A stretch of 5,532 bases of DNA from Thermoanaerobacteraceae bacterium (GCA_030016455.1 JASEJH010000122.1:1-5532), one strand, 5' to 3'; positions 1 to 5,162 are shown, counted from the first letter of the stretch. Translations and numbers: made by a program. The notes: generated from the letters alone by a model not told the origin.

Positions 1-734
1 CCAGGCTTTTTGTCCCGCGCGAACAATGGGGGAAAACCGGGGTGGCCGTGCGGGGGGAAGACGCGCGGTATCTTACCCGTGTGCTCCGGCTGGGCTTCGG
101 GGATACGGTCACGGTTCTTGACGGGGAGGGGCGGGCCTTTGAGGCCGTGATCCAGAGCACAGGGGCCGATGAAGTAAACCTCGTCCTTGCCAGGGAGGTT
201 GCCCTTGAGACCGAACCGGCGGTTGAGGTTTCGCTCTTCCAGGCTCTTCCCAAGGGGGACAAGATGGATCTGGTAGTCCGGCAGGCCACTGAACTTGGCG
301 CGGCACGGATCGTCCCCGTAATTACGGAGAGGGTAGTGGTGCGCCTGGATGCGGCCCGGGCGTCGAGGCGGCAGGAGCGGTGGCAAAAGATAGCCCGGGA
401 GGCGGCGCGGCAGTGCGGCCGGCCGGTGGTGCCGGTGGTGGAACCGGTGCTGTCTTTTGCGACGGCTTTGACGCTTTTGGAACCCGGCGCCTTCGGGATT
501 ATGCCCTGGGAAGGGGAGGAACTGGTTTCCCTGCGGCAGTGCCTTTCCGGGAGGAAACCGGAGGCGGTTTCAATCTTCATTGGCCCGGAGGGTGGTTTCG
601 CGCTTCACGAAGTGGAAACGGCGCGCGCGCAGGGGGTGGTAACGGTCACGCTGGGGCGGCGCATCCTCCGAACGGAGACGGCCGGGATGGTGACCATGGC
701 CCTGTTGCTTTATGCCCTTGGGGAAATCGGGTAA
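1..734 (+). CDS. rsmE: 16S rRNA (uracil-1498-N3)-methyltransferase RsmE, 5'-partial
   Basis: RsmE (YqeU in Bacillus) is a cytoplasmic SPOUT-class, SAM-dependent enzyme that methylates N3 of U1498 in helix 44 of 16S rRNA. The GTG at 42 is not the real start: the open frame continues to the window edge (first full codon at 3) and reads RLFVPREQWGKTG, the usual RsmE N-terminus, so only about two or three codons are missing. Of 243 visible residues, 1-75 form the PUA-like RNA-binding part, with GEDARYLTRVLRL near residue 17. The rest is the trefoil-knot domain, with LPKGDKMDLVVRQATELG (about 82-99), ARQCGRP (about 135), GPEGGF (194-199) and LGRRILRTETA (217-227), the knot and SAM-binding signatures. 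Length and motifs are complete and there is no frameshift. In relatives it follows dnaJ and prmA and precedes mtaB; here a 529-base gap separates it from mtaB. Confidence 0.96.
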   Translation, partial: RLFVPREQWGKTGVAVRGEDARYLTRVLRLGFGDTVTVLDGEGRAFEAVIQSTGADEVNLVLAREVALETEPAVEVSLFQALPKGDKMDLVVRQATELGAARIVPVITERVVVRLDAARASRRQERWQKIAREAARQCGRPVVPVVEPVLSFATALTLLEPGAFGIMPWEGEELVSLRQCLSGRKPEAVSIFIGPEGGFALHEVETARAQGVVTVTLGRRILRTETAGMVTMALLLYALGEIG

Positions 735-741
735 GCGGGAA

Positions 742-805
742 GGATAAAGGATGAAGGATGAAATCAGAAGCCAGGAGCCAGGAGCCAGAAGCCAGAAGCC
801 AGAAG
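742..805. repeat. Two adjoining heptanucleotide tandem arrays (GGATRAA x3, AGRAGCC x5)
   Basis: Three consecutive 7-bp units of GGATRAA occupy 742-762. After three bases (ATC) come five consecutive units of AGRAGCC at 766-800, with a partial sixth to 805. The strand is almost pure purine and stays so to about 830 (GAGGGAGAGAGGGAGA). The array starts 8 bases after the rsmE stop. Frames through it give low-complexity peptides of the SQEPGARSQKPE type, so it is not coding. Units of the same kind recur at 3430-3457. The heptanucleotide period resembles the short tandemly repeated repetitive sequences described in cyanobacteria, but I claim no homology. Confidence 0.88.
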
Positions 806-886
806 AAGAAGACAGAGGGAGAGAGGGAGACGTTCACGACAATAAAGTCACGCTGCCGGGAATGAAAATGTGTGTAGGAGAAGGAA

Positions 887-1121
887 GCGGCGTCGCCTGT
901 TTCGGCTCCCAGCGAACACTTGAGACGCGCGGCGACCAAACTAAGCGACGACGAGAGCAGAGGCGGGTCTGCGGCCACGAACGGCCCAGCACTCGGTGTT
1001 TCTATTCTTAAATGTTAGGCAGGGTCAGCAGACGTTGAAAACGTGTTGGCTACTTTGACAGAATATCCGCTGAGTGCCGGGTGAACGTGTGAGCGGGAGC
1101 GAAACAGGCGCAAACAGCCGC
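887..1121 (+). ncRNA. Predicted structured RNA element, copy 1 (unrecognised family)
   Basis: A long-range stem encloses this segment: CGCCTGTTTCGGCTCCC at 894-910 pairs with 1095-1110 (16 pairs, one bulged base), extended outward by GCGGC 887-891 with GCCGC 1117-1121. Inside are a hairpin GCAGA/TCTGC (957-961/968-972, six-base loop) and an arm closed by CCCAGCACTC (985-994) against GAGTGCCGGG (1072-1081, G-T pairs allowed). That arm contains TATTCT/AGAATA and the hairpin ACGTT-GAA-AACGT near 1035. The same ordered motifs recur at 5298-5516, which is the main argument that this is a real RNA rather than chance folding. No ORF, promoter or terminator is convincing. The + strand is preferred because the sister copy has GNRA-type loops on that strand. 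I cannot assign it to a known family; a group II intron fragment or transposon-associated RNA remains possible. Confidence 0.55.
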
Positions 1122-1163
1122 CGGTGTTGGCAATAATTGGTCATTTTTTGAGGGAGAAACTAA

Positions 1164-1263
1164 ACTTTGAGCTTCGAACTATCAAATTTCGAACTTCAAA
1201 CGCAGAACATAGAACGGACCCTAATTCTGTCCCAGCCTTTATAACGTCGAACGTTGAACGATC
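1164..1263. repeat. Heptad repeat tract of ACTTCGA type ending at the mtaB start codon
   Basis: From 1164 the sequence parses into 7-bp units beginning mostly with AC and often ending in GA: ACTTTGA, GCTTCGA, ACTATCA, one extra base, ATTTCGA, ACTTCAA, ACGCAGA, ACATAGA and ACGGACC, ending at 1220. After 23 unrelated bases the period resumes with ACGTCGA (1244-1250) and ACGTTGA (1251-1257), and the next unit runs into the ATG at 1264. The same series, with some units missing, occurs at 3497-3578 upstream of yqfC, including the shared core AAACGCAGAAC and GGACCC. The two are therefore copies of one dispersed repeat of about 85-100 bases. Confidence 0.8.
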
Positions 1264-2568
1264 ATGAAAACAGTAGCTTTCCACACTCTGGGGTGTAAGG
1301 TCAACCAGTACGAAACTGCGGCTTTGGCGTCGCTTTTTGCCCGCCGGGGGTACCGGGTGGTGGAGGATTTCGAAGCCCCGGCCGACGTGTACGTGGTAAA
1401 TACGTGCACGGTAACGAAAACCGCGGACCAGAAATCGCGCCAGGCAATCAGACGCGCCGTTCGGCGGAACCCGGCTGCCGTGGTAGTAGTAACGGGGTGT
1501 TACGCGCAAGTCAACCCGGAAGCGGTGGCCGGCATCCCCGGCGTGGATGTAGTGGTCGGTACACGGGGTCGGGAAAAGCTGGTTGATTTGGTGGAGGAGG
1601 CCGTGGGCGCGGGCCGTCAAGTGGTGGCAGTGGAGGATTTTCCGGCCCGGTGCGAGTTCGAGGAGCTCCCCACCCTTTTCAGCGCCCGGACGCGGGCCTA
1701 CTTGAAGATCCAGGAGGGTTGCGAGGATTACTGTACTTACTGCCTGGTCCCCTATGCCCGCGGACCTTCACGGAGCAGAAGGCCGGACGCGGTTTTGCGG
1801 GAGGCGCGGCGGCTGCTGGACGCGGGTTTTAAAGAACTGGTCTTAACCGGGATCCATATCGGCCGTTACGGTCTTGACCTCAATCCCCCGGCAGGTCTGG
1901 CCGGAATCGTTGCGCGGCTTTTGGAGCTTCCCGACCTAGCACGCTTACGGCTGAGTTCGATTGAGCCCGGAGAGGTGACGCCGGCACTGGTGGAGCTGAT
2001 GGCGGCTGAACCGCGCTTATGCCCGCACTTGCATATCCCCCTGCAAAGCGGTGATGACGCGGTTCTGCGGCATATGGGACGGCGGTACACCACCGCGGAT
2101 TACCGGGCCATTGTCTATTTTCTCCGCGAACGCCTGCCGGAGATTGCCCTGACGACGGACGTAATGGTGGGCTTTCCGGGTGAAACGGAGGTGTCGTTTG
2201 AGCGCACCGTAAAGTTCGTCAGGGAAATCAGATTTTCGGGGCTGCACGTTTTCCGGTTTTCTCCCCGGCCGGGCACGCCGGCGGCCGGTTTTCCCGGACA
2301 GGTCCCGGGACCGGAGAAGGAACGCCGGCTGAAAGTGCTCCAGAAGGTTGGCGAGGAACTGGCCCATGCTTTTGCAACACGCTTCTTGGGACGTGTGGTA
2401 CAGGTTCTTGTTGAAGGGAGGAACCGGGAAAGCCTGTGGGAAGGCTTAAGTGAACATTACCTTCCGGTGGTTTTCCCAGCGGAAGGGGATCTGGCCGGGT
2501 CGGTGGTGCCGGTCAGGGTTGAGGCTGTAAGCGGTAGGGTTTTACAGGGTATTTACAGAAAATTCTAA
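1264..2568 (+). CDS. mtaB: tRNA (N6-threonylcarbamoyladenosine(37)-C2)-methylthiotransferase MtaB
   Basis: MtaB (YqeV in Bacillus) is a radical-SAM methylthiotransferase that converts t6A37 to ms2t6A37 in ANN-decoding tRNAs, using two [4Fe-4S] clusters. The 434-residue protein is complete. The N-terminal UPF0004/MTTase domain carries the three cluster cysteines in HTLGCKVNQYETA (C11), VVNTCTV (C48) and VTGCYAQ (C79). The radical-SAM CxxxCxxC is C153, C157 and C160 in QEGCEDYCTYCLVPYARGPSRS, followed by LVLTGIHIGRYG (about 192-203), HIPLQSGDDAVLRHMGRRY and DVMVGFPGET. The C-terminal part from about 375 is the TRAM RNA-binding domain. MKTVAFHTLGCKVNQYE is the normal family N-terminus, so ATG 1264 is the start although no Shine-Dalgarno is visible; the upstream bases are heptad repeat. 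The LGCKVNQYE motif and overall length favour MtaB over MiaB or RimO. Confidence 0.95.
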   Translation: MKTVAFHTLGCKVNQYETAALASLFARRGYRVVEDFEAPADVYVVNTCTVTKTADQKSRQAIRRAVRRNPAAVVVVTGCYAQVNPEAVAGIPGVDVVVGTRGREKLVDLVEEAVGAGRQVVAVEDFPARCEFEELPTLFSARTRAYLKIQEGCEDYCTYCLVPYARGPSRSRRPDAVLREARRLLDAGFKELVLTGIHIGRYGLDLNPPAGLAGIVARLLELPDLARLRLSSIEPGEVTPALVELMAAEPRLCPHLHIPLQSGDDAVLRHMGRRYTTADYRAIVYFLRERLPEIALTTDVMVGFPGETEVSFERTVKFVREIRFSGLHVFRFSPRPGTPAAGFPGQVPGPEKERRLKVLQKVGEELAHAFATRFLGRVVQVLVEGRNRESLWEGLSEHYLPVVFPAEGDLAGSVVPVRVEAVSGRVLQGIYRKF

Positions 2569-2657
2569 ATATTCAAAAAAATAATATCAAGAATTAAGGG
2601 GGTTTAAGCAGGATTTTATCTGTAAATGTGGAATAAGTCAACCTGGAGGTGTAAGAT
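2569..2657 (+). promoter_or_regulatory. AT-rich leader of the HIT gene with a Shine-Dalgarno that fixes a GTG start
   Basis: This 89-base gap is clearly richer in A and T than its neighbours (for example TTCAAAAAAATAATATC) and lacks the heptad repeats seen in other gaps. GGAGGTG at 2645-2651 stands six bases before GTG 2658. The ATG at 2656 is in another frame and would not give the HIT protein. The AT-richness may hide a promoter, but I see no pair of boxes good enough to call. No intrinsic terminator follows mtaB, so HIT may be co-transcribed with it. Confidence 0.5.
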
Positions 2658-3002
2658 GTGGAAGAATGTCTGTTTTGCAAAATCGCAAAAAAGGAGGTTC
2701 CAAGTACGATAGTTTATGAAGACGACGACGTCTTAGCTTTTAACGACATCAACCCCGTAGCCCCGGTGCACATTCTTCTCATCCCCAAGAAACACATCAG
2801 TACTTTTTTCGCCATGGAGCCAGGAGACGGAATGCTTGTTGGGAAGCTCCACGAGGCGGCGGTGAAGGTCGCCAGGAACCTTGGTCTTACCGAAAAGGGT
2901 TTCCGCTTGGTTGCCAATTGCCAGCGCGGCGGGGGGCAGTTGATCTTTCACCTCCATTACCACCTCATTGCCGGACGCCCTCTCGGATGGCCCCCAGGAT
3001 AG
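2658..3002 (+). CDS. HIT (histidine triad) family protein, HINT-like nucleotide hydrolase
   Basis: This is a complete 114-residue member of the HINT branch of the histidine-triad superfamily, cytoplasmic homodimers that hydrolyse nucleoside phosphoramidates and related adenylates; the physiological substrate in bacteria is usually unknown. The N-terminus CLFCKIAKKEVPS has the CxxC pair (C4, C7) that with a histidine (possibly H46) can bind zinc. VYEDDDVLAFNDINPVAPVHILLIPKKH (19-46) is the conserved core. The triad is H98-L-H100-Y-H102 in FHLHYHLIAGRPLGWPPG, with H100 expected to be the nucleophile. Length and the WPPG terminus are typical. GTG 2658 follows GGAGGTG by six bases. The gene lies 89 bases after mtaB, and its stop codon touches the -35 box of the rpsU promoter. 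Confidence 0.94.
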   Translation: MEECLFCKIAKKEVPSTIVYEDDDVLAFNDINPVAPVHILLIPKKHISTFFAMEPGDGMLVGKLHEAAVKVARNLGLTEKGFRLVANCQRGGGQLIFHLHYHLIAGRPLGWPPG

Positions 3003-3031
3003 TTGACAGCACTCAAAAATTGGGCTAAAAT
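3003..3031 (+). promoter_or_regulatory. Sigma-A promoter of rpsU
   Basis: TTGACA at 3003-3008 and TAAAAT at 3026-3031 are separated by exactly 17 bases. The -35 is a perfect match to the vegetative consensus and the -10 differs at one position from TATAAT. The -35 begins one base after the HIT stop codon. Transcription would start near 3038, giving an rpsU leader of about 100 bases. Confidence 0.8.
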
Positions 3032-3067
3032 TTTAATGTTTCGATAGGTTTTCAGCCGGTTTTTTTT
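3023..3067 (+). terminator. Possible intrinsic terminator for upstream transcripts, overlapping the rpsU promoter
   Basis: GGCTAAAA (3023-3030) can pair with TTTT-C-AGCC (3049-3057), an eight-pair stem with one bulge and an 18-base loop, followed by GG and a run of eight T (3060-3067). The T run is clear but the stem is weak and the loop large. The left arm overlaps the -10 box, so a transcript starting near 3038 would lack it and escape termination, while read-through from mtaB-HIT would stop. Confidence 0.35.
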
Positions 3068-3130
3068 GTGGTTGTTTTCTTCAAGGCGCCGGGAAAACCT
3101 CCGCGGTTGTCAGAGTTTAGCGGGGGGAGG
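3046..3130 (+). promoter_or_regulatory. rpsU 5' leader with alternative pairings around the ribosome binding site
   Basis: AGGTTTTC (3046-3053) is the exact reverse complement of GAAAACCT (3093-3100). CCTCC (3098-3102) can instead pair with the Shine-Dalgarno GGAGG (3126-3130). The two pairings share 3098-3100 and cannot coexist, so the layout is that of an anti-Shine-Dalgarno and its competitor. This could allow translational control, perhaps feedback by bS21. It is inference from short complementarities; I know of no characterised Firmicutes rpsU leader that it matches. Confidence 0.35.
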
Positions 3131-3136
3131 GATGGT

Positions 3137-3331
3137 ATGGCAGAGATTAAGGTGGGCAAGAACGAGACTCTGGACAGCGCTTTGAAGCGGTTCAAGCGGT
3201 CGTGTCAGCGGGCAGGTATCTTGGCCGAGGCCCGCCGCCACGAACACTACGAAAAGCCCAGCGTGCGCCGGAAGAAGAAGTCCGAGGCGGCCCGCAGGCG
3301 GCGGCGCTCTTTCGGTTTTCGAAAATCCTGA
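3137..3331 (+). CDS. rpsU: 30S ribosomal protein bS21
   Basis: bS21 is a small, very basic protein of the 30S platform near the anti-Shine-Dalgarno end of 16S rRNA, and it acts in initiation. The 64-residue product reads [36 protein letters not shown] in type, with the family core [10 protein letters not shown] (about 12-21) and [15 protein letters not shown] (28-42). A highly basic tail follows ([14 protein letters not shown]). The ATG at 3137 is chosen over the longer in-frame opening at 3068: it has GGGGGGAGG (3122-3130) six bases upstream and begins at the conserved N-terminus, while the 23 extra residues match nothing in the family. Its own promoter at 3003 and terminator at 3362 make it a monocistronic unit. 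Relatives carry yqeY next; it is missing here. Confidence 0.96.
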   Translation: MAEIKVGKNETLDSALKRFKRSCQRAGILAEARRHEHYEKPSVRRKKKSEAARRRRRSFGFRKS

Positions 3332-3361
3332 AAATGTAAATAACAACAGCAGTTGTGCCTT

Positions 3362-3394
3362 AAAAGTTGCCTTTGAAAGGCAACTTTTTAATTT
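3362..3394 (+). terminator. Intrinsic terminator of rpsU
   Basis: AAAAGTTGCCTTT (3362-3374) and AAAGGCAACTTTT (3376-3388) form a perfect 13-bp inverted repeat around a single central base, so the real loop is probably formed by opening the inner A-T pairs. The right arm merges into TTTTTAATTTT, giving the U-rich tail. It starts 31 bases after the rpsU stop. The A run on the left arm means it could also terminate leftward transcription. Confidence 0.9.
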
Positions 3395-3417
3395 TGCGCC
3401 TTCGTGCGGCATAGAGA
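3388..3417 (+). promoter_or_regulatory. Weak candidate sigma-E promoter for yqfC-yqfD
   Basis: CATAGAGA at 3410-3417 resembles the sigma-E -10 consensus (CATACAAT type). It stands 14 bases after an AATTTT that could serve as a degenerate -35. yqfC and yqfD belong to the sigma-E regulon in Bacillus, which is why I looked. The match is poor, and the leader to yqfC would be about 175 bases of repeat, so this is only a suggestion. Confidence 0.2.
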
Positions 3418-3429
3418 TTTTACCAGATA

Positions 3430-3496
3430 AGAAGCTAGAAGCCAGAATATAGAAGTCGGGAGAACAACTCCTTATTCTGACTGCTGTCTTCTGATA
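3430..3496. repeat. Palindromic heptad repeat, AGAAGCC units facing their reverse complements
   Basis: Four 7-bp units (AGAAGCT, AGAAGCC, AGAATAT, AGAAGTC) fill 3430-3457. Downstream, TCTGACT, GCTGTCT and TCTGATA fill 3476-3496, which on the other strand are units of the same family. The two halves face each other around the hairpin GGAG-AACAA-CTCC (3459-3471). CAGAATA (3443-3449) is the exact reverse complement of TATTCTG (3473-3479). The result is an imperfect palindrome of about 60 bases. It continues directly into the ACTTCGA-type tract. Confidence 0.75.
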
Positions 3497-3578
3497 ACTT
3501 TGAACTTCGAACTTTAAACGCAGAACGGACCCCAGGGGTTCATCGGTTTTAGCTTTAACGTTGTACGTCGAACCCCTA
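3497..3578. repeat. Second copy of the ACTTCGA-type heptad tract
   Basis: Uninterrupted 7-bp units run from 3497 to 3531 (ACTTTGA, ACTTCGA, ACTTTAA, ACGCAGA, ACGGACC). After about 26 bases ACGTTGT, ACGTCGA and ACCCCTA follow at 3558-3578. The order of units matches the tract at 1164-1257 upstream of mtaB, with three units fewer. Unlike there, a good Shine-Dalgarno (GGGGAGG, 3587-3593) separates the repeat from the next gene. Confidence 0.78.
3534..3577 (+). repeat. Inverted repeat in the yqfC leader
   Basis: AGGGGTTC (3534-3541) and GAACCCCT (3570-3577) are perfect reverse complements separated by 28 bases. The hairpin would end ten bases before the yqfC Shine-Dalgarno and has no T run, so it is not a terminator. 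It lies inside the heptad tract and replaces the corresponding bases of the copy near mtaB, so it may be a variation of the repeat rather than a regulator. Confidence 0.5.
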
Positions 3579-3598
3579 AACTTGCCGGGGAGGTTTTT

Positions 3599-3880
3599 AT
3601 GCGCTGGCGGGAACTGCAGAGACAACTGCGGCGAAAAACGGTGGCGGCCTTGGATCTGCCCGGCGAAGTTACATTCAACCTCCCGAAGATTGTCATCACC
3701 GGCAACGTTCAGGTTTTGATCGAGAACCACCGGGGAATTGTCTCCTACGATCGGGAGGAGGTGCGCCTGCTGGTTGAAGCGGGAGAAGTGGCCGTTTCGG
3801 GCCGCGGGCTGGTAATCCGGAGTATTGTTCCGGAGGAGATAGTGATCGAAGGGGAAATTCAGGGAGTGCGGTTCATCTAG
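3599..3880 (+). CDS. yqfC: Sporulation protein YqfC (YabP/YqfC family)
   Basis: The product is a complete 93-residue protein of the YabP/YqfC family, conserved in endospore formers; in Bacillus subtilis yqfC is expressed in the mother cell under sigma-E and is needed for efficient sporulation. Its biochemical role is not known. Family features visible are an N-terminal basic helix (MRWRELQRQLRRKTVAALDLP), then the beta-rich core with DLPGEVTFNLPKIVITGNVQ (19-38), VLIENHRGIVSYDREEVRLL and a closing GRGLVIRSIVPEEIVIEGEI. There is no signal peptide or membrane span. ATG 3599 follows GGGGAGG (3587-3593) by five bases. yqfD begins 76 bases downstream, as in other Firmicutes; the two are probably transcribed together. 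Confidence 0.92.
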   Translation: MRWRELQRQLRRKTVAALDLPGEVTFNLPKIVITGNVQVLIENHRGIVSYDREEVRLLVEAGEVAVSGRGLVIRSIVPEEIVIEGEIQGVRFI

Positions 3881-3916
3881 CCGGTTTAAGGGTACTTTCT
3901 TTGCGGACAAACCGGC
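3880..3916 (+). repeat. Inverted repeat at the yqfC stop codon
   Basis: GCCGGTTT (3880-3887) and AAACCGGC (3909-3916) are perfect reverse complements with a 21-base loop; the first base is the last of the yqfC stop codon. There is no T run after it, so it is unlikely to terminate transcription. It could stabilise mRNA ends or tune yqfD expression. Confidence 0.55.
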
Positions 3917-3921
3917 CGTGT

Positions 3922-3929
3922 CATAGAAT
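3922..3929 (+). promoter_or_regulatory. CATAGAAT, isolated match to a sigma-E -10 box before yqfD
   Basis: CATAGAAT differs at one position from the sigma-E -10 consensus CATACAAT. I see no convincing -35 in the 13-16 bases upstream (ACAAACCGGCCGTGT region). A start here would give only about 20 bases of leader before the TTG at 3957. It is recorded because yqfD is expected in the sigma-E regulon. Confidence 0.2.
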
Positions 3930-3956
3930 AGCCACAACGTTTGGGGAGGTTCATCG

Positions 3957-5162
3957 TTGCGGCGCCTGATTTGTTACTTGCGGGGTTACGTCGCCATAAT
4001 TGTCGAGGGTAAATCGCTGGAGCGGTTCATAAATATGGCCGTGCGCCGGGGGATAAAATTCTGGGACGTAACTTACCTGGGTAGGGAAAGGATTCTCCTG
4101 CGGGTCCGCTGGGATGCGGTGCGGGCCTTGCGGCACATTGCGCGGCGGACCGCAAGCCGCTTCAGGGTTCAGGAAAAAGCAGGTCTTCCGTTTGTATTTG
4201 GACGGGCGCGCCGGCGCAAGGCGCTTTACGGCGGCGTCCTTTTTTTTCTGGCCGCACTCTACTTCCTTTCGCTGTTTGTCTGGACAGTGGAAGTCTCCGG
4301 CACGAAGCGGACCGGGGCTGCGGCGATCAGGCGGGTGGCGGCGGAAGCGGGGCTCGAGCCGGGGGCGCTTCGCTGGCGGATAAAGGGGAAAGAAGTGGAA
4401 CAGGTTATCAAAGAACGGTTTCCGGCCGTAGCCTGGGTGGGGGTGGAGATCAAGGGAAGCAGAGCCCTGATTCGGGTTGCGGAGAAGAAGCTGCCGGATG
4501 CCGTTCCCCGGACCCCGGCGCACGTTGTGGCCCGGAAGGCCGGGCTGGTGGAAGAAGTCCTCGTGCTGGAAGGCCAGCCCGTGGTCAAGGAAGGGGACAC
4601 GGTTTTGCCCGGGCAGGTGTTGATTTCCGGGGAAATCATTCCCGAAGCCGAGGGGGAAGGGGAGGTTGCGCCGGGGCCGCCCAGGTACACGCGGGCGAGA
4701 GGAATTGTGCGGGCCCGGGTTTGGTATCAGGGTTACGGAGAGGCGTTGCTGAGGGAACGGAGCGAGCGGCCCGGGAGGGTTGCGCGCGCCCTGATCCTTA
4801 AGGCCGGCGGCCGGAAGGTCAGGCTGTACGGCCCCGGCTCCCCGCCTTACTCCCGCTGCCGGGTGCGCGTAACGACAAAAAAGCCTTTACAGTGGAGGAA
4901 TTTCGGTCCGCCCATCGAAATCATAAGCAGGGAGTACACCGAGCTTGTACCCTGCGAAATTCGCCGGAGCCGGGCCGGGGCCCGGCGGCTGGCGGAGCAG
5001 AGGGCGCGGCGGCTGGTCCACTCGTCCCTCCCCGACGAAAAGCGCTTACTCCGGGAAAGCGTAGAGGAGGTCCGGACGGCGGAGCCGGAAGAAACGGTCC
5101 GGGTGAGGCTGGAAGTGGAGGTGCTTGAGGATATCGGCGTGGTTCGGGAGTTCAAGCCGTAG
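3957..5162 (+). CDS. yqfD: Sporulation protein YqfD
   Basis: YqfD is a membrane protein of the mother cell, sigma-E dependent in Bacillus and required for efficient sporulation; its exact task is unknown. The 401 residues agree with the usual length of about 400. Residues 1-85 form a cytoplasmic N-terminal domain (RLICYLRGYVAIIVEGKSLERF at the start). One transmembrane helix lies at about 91-110 (YGGVLFFLAALYFLSLFVWT) after a basic RARRRK stretch. Residues 111-180 look like a POTRA/FtsQ-like fold (VEVSGTKRT..., VAWVGVEIKGSRALIRVAEKKLP). Residues 190-225 resemble a barrel-sandwich hybrid motif (LVEEVLVLEGQPVVKEGDTVLPGQVLISGEI). The start is TTG 3957, seven bases after GGGGAGG (3943-3949), and matches the family N-terminus. 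phoH normally follows; here at least 370 bases of non-coding sequence do. Confidence 0.93.
   Translation: MRRLICYLRGYVAIIVEGKSLERFINMAVRRGIKFWDVTYLGRERILLRVRWDAVRALRHIARRTASRFRVQEKAGLPFVFGRARRRKALYGGVLFFLAALYFLSLFVWTVEVSGTKRTGAAAIRRVAAEAGLEPGALRWRIKGKEVEQVIKERFPAVAWVGVEIKGSRALIRVAEKKLPDAVPRTPAHVVARKAGLVEEVLVLEGQPVVKEGDTVLPGQVLISGEIIPEAEGEGEVAPGPPRYTRARGIVRARVWYQGYGEALLRERSERPGRVARALILKAGGRKVRLYGPGSPPYSRCRVRVTTKKPLQWRNFGPPIEIISREYTELVPCEIRRSRAGARRLAEQRARRLVHSSLPDEKRLLRESVEEVRTAEPEETVRVRLEVEVLEDIGVVREFKP

Noticed and set aside
42..44. GTG 42 as the rsmE start
   Set aside because: The open frame upstream encodes RLFVPREQW, part of the conserved RsmE N-terminus, so the start is outside the window.
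742..805. CRISPR array
   Set aside because: Units are 7 bp, contiguous and without spacers.
751..1011. 86-residue + strand reading frame after rsmE
   Set aside because: Its N-terminal part is a translation of the 7-bp repeats (SQEPGARSQKPE) and the remainder runs through the RNA-like element. No family resemblance or good ribosome binding site.
1055..1060. TTGACA as a -35 box pointing at mtaB (also 5450-5455)
   Set aside because: No -10-like hexamer at 16-18 bases downstream. Both occurrences lie at the same place inside the two RNA-like elements, so they are better read as a shared RNA motif.
3068..3136. N-terminal extension of rpsU from 3068
   Set aside because: The extra 23 residues match nothing in bS21; the strong ribosome binding site and conserved N-terminus place the start at 3137.
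3110..3937. 275-residue reading frame on the - strand
   Set aside because: It lies antisense to rpsU and yqfC, which are clear genes, and crosses the terminator and repeats. Composition is arbitrary.
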